Source: Macrosoma leucophasiata (lineage: Eukaryota > Arthropoda > Insecta > Lepidoptera > Hedylidae). From it: a stretch of 64,000 bases of DNA. A program made the position numbers and the translations under genes. The notes under the pieces are model-generated. The model searched no databases. It saw only the letters and a list, made by a program, of their open reading frames with translations, and was not told the DNA's origin. This document shows, in pieces, positions 61,112 through 64,000 of the stretch; positions within the stretch are counted from its first letter, which is position 1, and each line of letters begins with the position of its first letter. The DNA lies in assembly GCA_036365455.1 (NCBI GenBank), contig JAWQUS010000026.1:14898001-14962000 (forward strand), written 5' to 3'.

Positions 61112-61368
61112 TGTTGAGATGTTTAAATAAAAATCAGACTTCGTATGTGTGGTTTATTACTGTTACTACATTAGTAATATTACAATAGTGAATGGCGGTG
61201 GCGTGCGGCTGCTTGCCCATATACTGTATAATCTATGGCTTGCCCTATCGAACCCAGAATGAATGCCGGGTGGGGCGCTCCATAGTGATGGGCGCGTTGC
61301 AGTGTTGTGCGCGTACATACTCCCGGCGTTGAAAGCATAGCTTTCAAGAAAATAATAACAATTATACA
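61112..61368 (-). mobile_element. LTR of a gypsy/mdg1-like element
   Basis: Minus strand runs TGTATAATTGTTATTATTTT … CTCAACA (5'-TG…CA-3', 257 bp). It contains a TATA-like GATTATACAGTATATGGG and an AATAAACCAC polyadenylation signal in the usual order. Followed by the PBS. The partner LTR and coding region were not found in the window. Confidence 0.75.
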
Positions 61369-61393
61369 TAACTAAGAAGTACTGTGACTCTAA

Positions 61394-61531
61394 GGGCGAG
61401 ATTCACAGACCGCACTACGACTTTACTTTCGAGCAAAGTACGCTTCGAACTGTCAAAATCCATACATTTCTGACAGTTCTAAGCATACTTTGCTCAAAGT
61501 AAAGTCGTAGTGCGGTCTGTGAATCTCACCA
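61394..61531. mobile_element. Harbinger-like foldback MITE
   Basis: GGGCGAGATTCACAGACCGC … and …GCGGTCTGTGAATCTCACCA form about 60-bp arms (about 92% paired by eye) around an 8-nt centre. TAA on both sides (61,391-61,393; 61,532-61,534). A 3-bp TAA/TTA TSD suggests PIF/Harbinger. Confidence 0.88.
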
Positions 61532-62015
61532 TAAGTGTAAATGCAATTTAAAATTTTGACATAAGGTCCCAACTTTATTATTATTTACTTATTTATGATA
61601 ATTTATATAATTAACTAATGTAAATTGCATAAATCTACAAAATGAATACTTAAAATATTTAAGAAAAGTACAAGACAATTGATTAGACCTTCTCTAAGCA
61701 AGCAGCCAATTTTGGATACAAAAATATACACCTTTTGTTAATAACTGAAAATTTGTTAGATTATACTATTTAAGTTAAAGAATGTATATCTTATAATATA
61801 TTATCTTGACACAGACATTGTTTAAAGTGTTGTGACTTGATGAGTCCAAAAGGAAATTACCAAGTTAAATTAAAGAAAACTGTAAAGTTAAATGATAATT
61901 TGTAACATTACATTATTGATAAATACCTCATACAAAATTATACAAACAAATTACTTGTTAGTCTGTTATATCGGTTGCCTAACTAGCATAGTTGGCAATA
62001 GATGGCGCTGCTGCT
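61532..62015. other. Unassigned AT-rich sequence
   Basis: Nothing recognised. Confidence 0.4.
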
Positions 62016-62260
62016 ACCATAAAGCAATGCAATAAATGTGAAGGAAAGATTTGACAAATCGGACAGGACTTCAGTAGCTCGATTGGAAGAGCGGCTGGAC
62101 TAGATTCCCAGTAGGCCGCGATTTCGAGTCTCGCCTGAAGTCAAATTTTTCTTTCCATTTTTCTATAAAATAAAATACATTTCACTAGCATGTGTTAATG
62201 CGAAATAATATAAAAAATTACTTGTGAGTTTGTATGTATGTTTAACATGTTAAATTATTA
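62016..62260 (+). repeat. tRNA-like repeat T4, best copy
   Basis: 62,082-62,146 has paired GACTTCA/TGAAGTC acceptor-like ends, D-arm GTAGCTCGATTGGAAGAGC and T-arm TTTCGAGTCTCGCC. The anticodon loop is too long (9 nt) and the T-stem is shifted, so it is tRNA-derived but not a tRNA gene. Flanks on both sides repeat at 7.3 and 17.8 kb. Confidence 0.65.
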
Positions 62261-62760
62261 AACAACAATTTTCAAAGAAAGTCTTATAATATGTTAGTTT
62301 TATAGTTATACAATACTAATAGTGTTCAGAATTCAAAATGTATTATTCAAATGTTGGAGTAGTTCGCTCAATAGATGGCGTTGACTCTAACGCTAGCTAC
62401 AGCTATATTACGCGGTTGAGATTTCTTGGTCAATACATAAGTATATCTGGTTCTTAATCGTAAATTGTGAGGCGTAGTGTTATCTTCACACATACTGTTT
62501 TCAGATTAATTATTTGAATAAACAGTATATATACCTGTTGTGTGATATTCATTGGGTAGTTTGATGGCTACCCTGTTAACAAATAGGTAAAGTGTTAATT
62601 AAAATTAGTGGACCATTAATTAAACGAAAATTCACAAACATTTTACTTCTCTATTATAAACAAAAGTTATAGTTAATATTTTAAATTAATCTTCGACGTT
62701 TCTGGCGTCGTCCGATGTCGGTAAGAGTCATGTTTATCTGAAGCATAAGCTTCAGATAAA
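62261..62760. other. Unassigned AT-rich sequence
   Basis: ATAGATGGCG occurs here (62,370) and at 61,998. At 62,738-62,760 TTTATCTGAAGC/GCTTCAGATAAA is a 12-bp palindrome beside the LINE2 3' end. Confidence 0.5.
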
Positions 62761-62955
62761 ATGTATGTATGTATGTATCTTCACGCCAGGTCCTTAACGG
62801 GGTAGGCAGAGATTGTAGAGCGCCAGATATCCCGGTTCTGACATACCTCTCGTGCCTCGTCTACCTTCATCATTATCTTCATACATGCACGCCGATTCCT
62901 AAGACTTTTGACCCCACCATTAGACAGAACTCGACCTATTTGGTCATGGTAGCTA
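62761..62955 (-). pseudogene. LINE2 fragment with (CATA)n tail
   Basis: 3' end with (ATGT)n at left (62,761-62,778). Minus frame …YHDQIGRVLSNGGVKSLRNR … TISAYPVKDLA*. 5'-truncated at …ACCATGACCAAATAGG. Confidence 0.9.
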
Positions 62956-63130
62956 AAATGTATGACTACGTAATAGCTATCAGATATAAGTAACAACTTT
63001 GTCTCAGAGGGGTGGCAACGCATCCTTATTTTGGCCTCTGGTTTTTGTGTACATGTCTAAAGGTTATAGTCATCACTTAACATCCATATGAACAGCAAAA
63101 TTGTTTTCCACCTTCATTACTTAAAAAAAA
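62956..63130 (+). repeat. RepB copy, 5'-truncated
   Basis: AATAGCTATCAGATATAAGTAA … CAGAGGGGTGGCAACGCATC … CCACCTTCATTACTTAAAAAA. Confidence 0.85.
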
Positions 63131-63515
63131 CACAAGTCAAAATGAGACACGGCAGATAATTTACAAACAAACAAACATTTTTTTCTCCCCACCATCTTCG
63201 TTTACTATCAGACCTGTGTAGATACATCTCTAACAAACAATTACGCAGCAATTTACTGAACTACAGTCACGGAAACCCTTCGCCATGGAGCTATAGAATC
63301 AATAGCGATAAATTAGGTAAGCGATCCTCTCGGACACTCAATTAAGACGCCCTACAGGGCACGGCCCGCTACTGACGCGCAATTAGCCGCCCGGTCACAT
63401 TTCAATCAAGTGATCGATAAAACTAATGGCGTTCTACACGATTAACAGATAGAACAGTGTCAATTGTGTATATTCTATGGACGAAGTTCTCCGAATAAAG
63501 GCCGAGATGTTATCA
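63131..63515. other. Unassigned, non-repetitive, GC-richer than flanks
   Basis: No repeat family or ORF. Contains homeodomain-like CAATTA (GCGCAATTAGCC, 63,378-63,389) and CAAGTGATCGATAAAAC. Could be conserved non-coding DNA; only a suspicion. Confidence 0.3.
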
Positions 63516-63517
63516 AC

Positions 63518-63629
63518 TGCCCCAGTATCCTAGTGGTAGCAGGCCACTACTACTACGCTGGGGTCCTGGGTTCGATTCCCGGGTCGGGGATATCAGAGAT
63601 AATGGTGTCTCAGAGATATGAAAAAATCC
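63518..63629 (+). repeat. T1 SINE, 3' part replaced by RepA
   Basis: AACTGCCCCAGTATCCTAGTGG, GGGTTCGATTCCCGGGTCGGG. Stops at AAAAAATCC where the RepA T-tract starts. Confidence 0.9.
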
Positions 63630-63913
63630 TTTTTTTTATTTTTATGTTTTGGAAGTGGCAAACAAGCATGCAGTTCACATTGATGTTAAGTGATGACTGC
63701 AGCCTATAGACACCCACACAACGACCAAGGTCGAAATGCAGATGCGTTACCACTCCTGAGAATTAAGTTGTTATGCCTCTGTGCCGGAAATGCCATACAT
63801 TACCACCTGACCGGAACACGATAGTGTTGAACACTACCATTTAGCGGCAAGTATATTAGGTAATGCGGTGGTGCCTACGCCCGCGAGCTCCATCACTGGA
63901 GCTCTACCACCAG
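63630..63913 (-). repeat. RepA copy, full length, nested in T1
   Basis: TTTTTTATTTTTATGTTTTGG to CTCTACCACCAGAAA. The CAGGGCCGTA link is deleted (AAATGCCATACATTACC). Confidence 0.93.
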
Positions 63914-64000
63914 AAATTCGTATATTCTACTAACGGCTTCGAACGGGTGGAATTTAGACACCTACATAACATTGCAACTGTACATTGAGATGTACGCTAT
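63914..64000. other. Unassigned end of window
   Basis: Nothing recognised in the last 87 bp. Confidence 0.5.

Noticed and set aside
62082..62146. A functional tRNA gene
   Set aside because: Acceptor-like ends pair, but the anticodon loop is 9 nt, the T-stem is displaced, and flanking sequence recurs at two other sites. It is a tRNA-derived repeat.
1..64000. Integrated virus or bacterial genes
   Set aside because: Looked for operon-like packed ORFs, capsid/polymerase motifs and phage-like genes; only retroelement and DNA-transposon proteins were seen.

Overview
This window looks like insect nuclear DNA, most probably Lepidoptera (moth or butterfly). The evidence is AT-rich sequence without operons, RTE-type LINE 3' ends with (ATGATG)n tails, Lep1-like Helitron ends (…GGGCCGCTAG|T and A|TCTATAC…), a CCGGTCAAGTGCG…GGAACCCTAAAA repeat, a mariner element, and tRNA- and 5S-derived SINEs. 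Order-level placement is inference from these repeat types. I see no intact cellular protein-coding gene. The window is an intergenic or intronic graveyard of nested transposable elements.

The dominant repeat, here called RepA, is about 290 bp. It runs from ACTGGTGGTAGAGCTCC to CATTACATAAAAA, with about 25 full or partial copies across the window, plus a diverged sister, RepB. 'Strand' for RepA/RepB is the strand carrying the A-tail. Other families are: a 5S rRNA-derived SINE (6 copies), tRNA-derived SINEs T1 (about 9 copies or fragments), T2 (1) and T3 (3), a diffuse tRNA-like repeat T4 (3), LINE1 (RTE-type C-terminus and (ATG)n tail), LINE2 (a second RT C-terminus ending …GGCGTGAAGATACATA), LINE3 (one copy), about 6 Helitron pieces, two hAT-like MITEs with 8-bp target duplications, other TIR/foldback MITEs, one inactivated mariner plus a mariner fragment, a truncated DIRS-like reverse transcriptase, and one LTR with its primer-binding site.

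Layout: 0-6.4 kb, 5S-SINE, RepA, a LINE1 tail, a hAT-MITE inside LINE2, and the mariner. 6.4-13 kb, a long-TIR element and a 0.43-kb segmental duplication beside a Helitron. 13-20 kb, RepA copies carrying long perfect palindromes, a family C tandem duplication, and a 5S-SINE with an 11-bp TSD. 20-23.6 kb, LINE1 and LINE2 remnants. 23.6-25.5 kb, a mariner head joined to a 1,710-bp minisatellite (114 x 15 bp). 25.5-32 kb, two Helitrons each split by a LINE1 tail, and nested RepA/RepB. 32-36.6 kb, two possible terminal exons of a minus-strand gene (34.5 and 36.0 kb), the best hint of a host gene. 37-48 kb, more SINE, LINE2 and MITE copies, several with clean TSDs. 49-51 kb, the DIRS-like RT cut off by RepA. 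53-64 kb, a T3 SINE inside LINE1, a 5S-SINE inside a Helitron, a T1 SINE between 58-bp direct repeats, a 26-bp-TIR MITE, LINE3, an LTR with tRNA-Arg-type PBS, and a Harbinger-like foldback.

The biologically interesting content is how the elements relate: SINE/LINE pairs that share 3' ends (T1 with LINE2; 5S-SINE with the RTE-type tail), recurrent palindromes inside RepA copies, a minisatellite that never breaks register, and a dated nesting order readable from target-site duplications.
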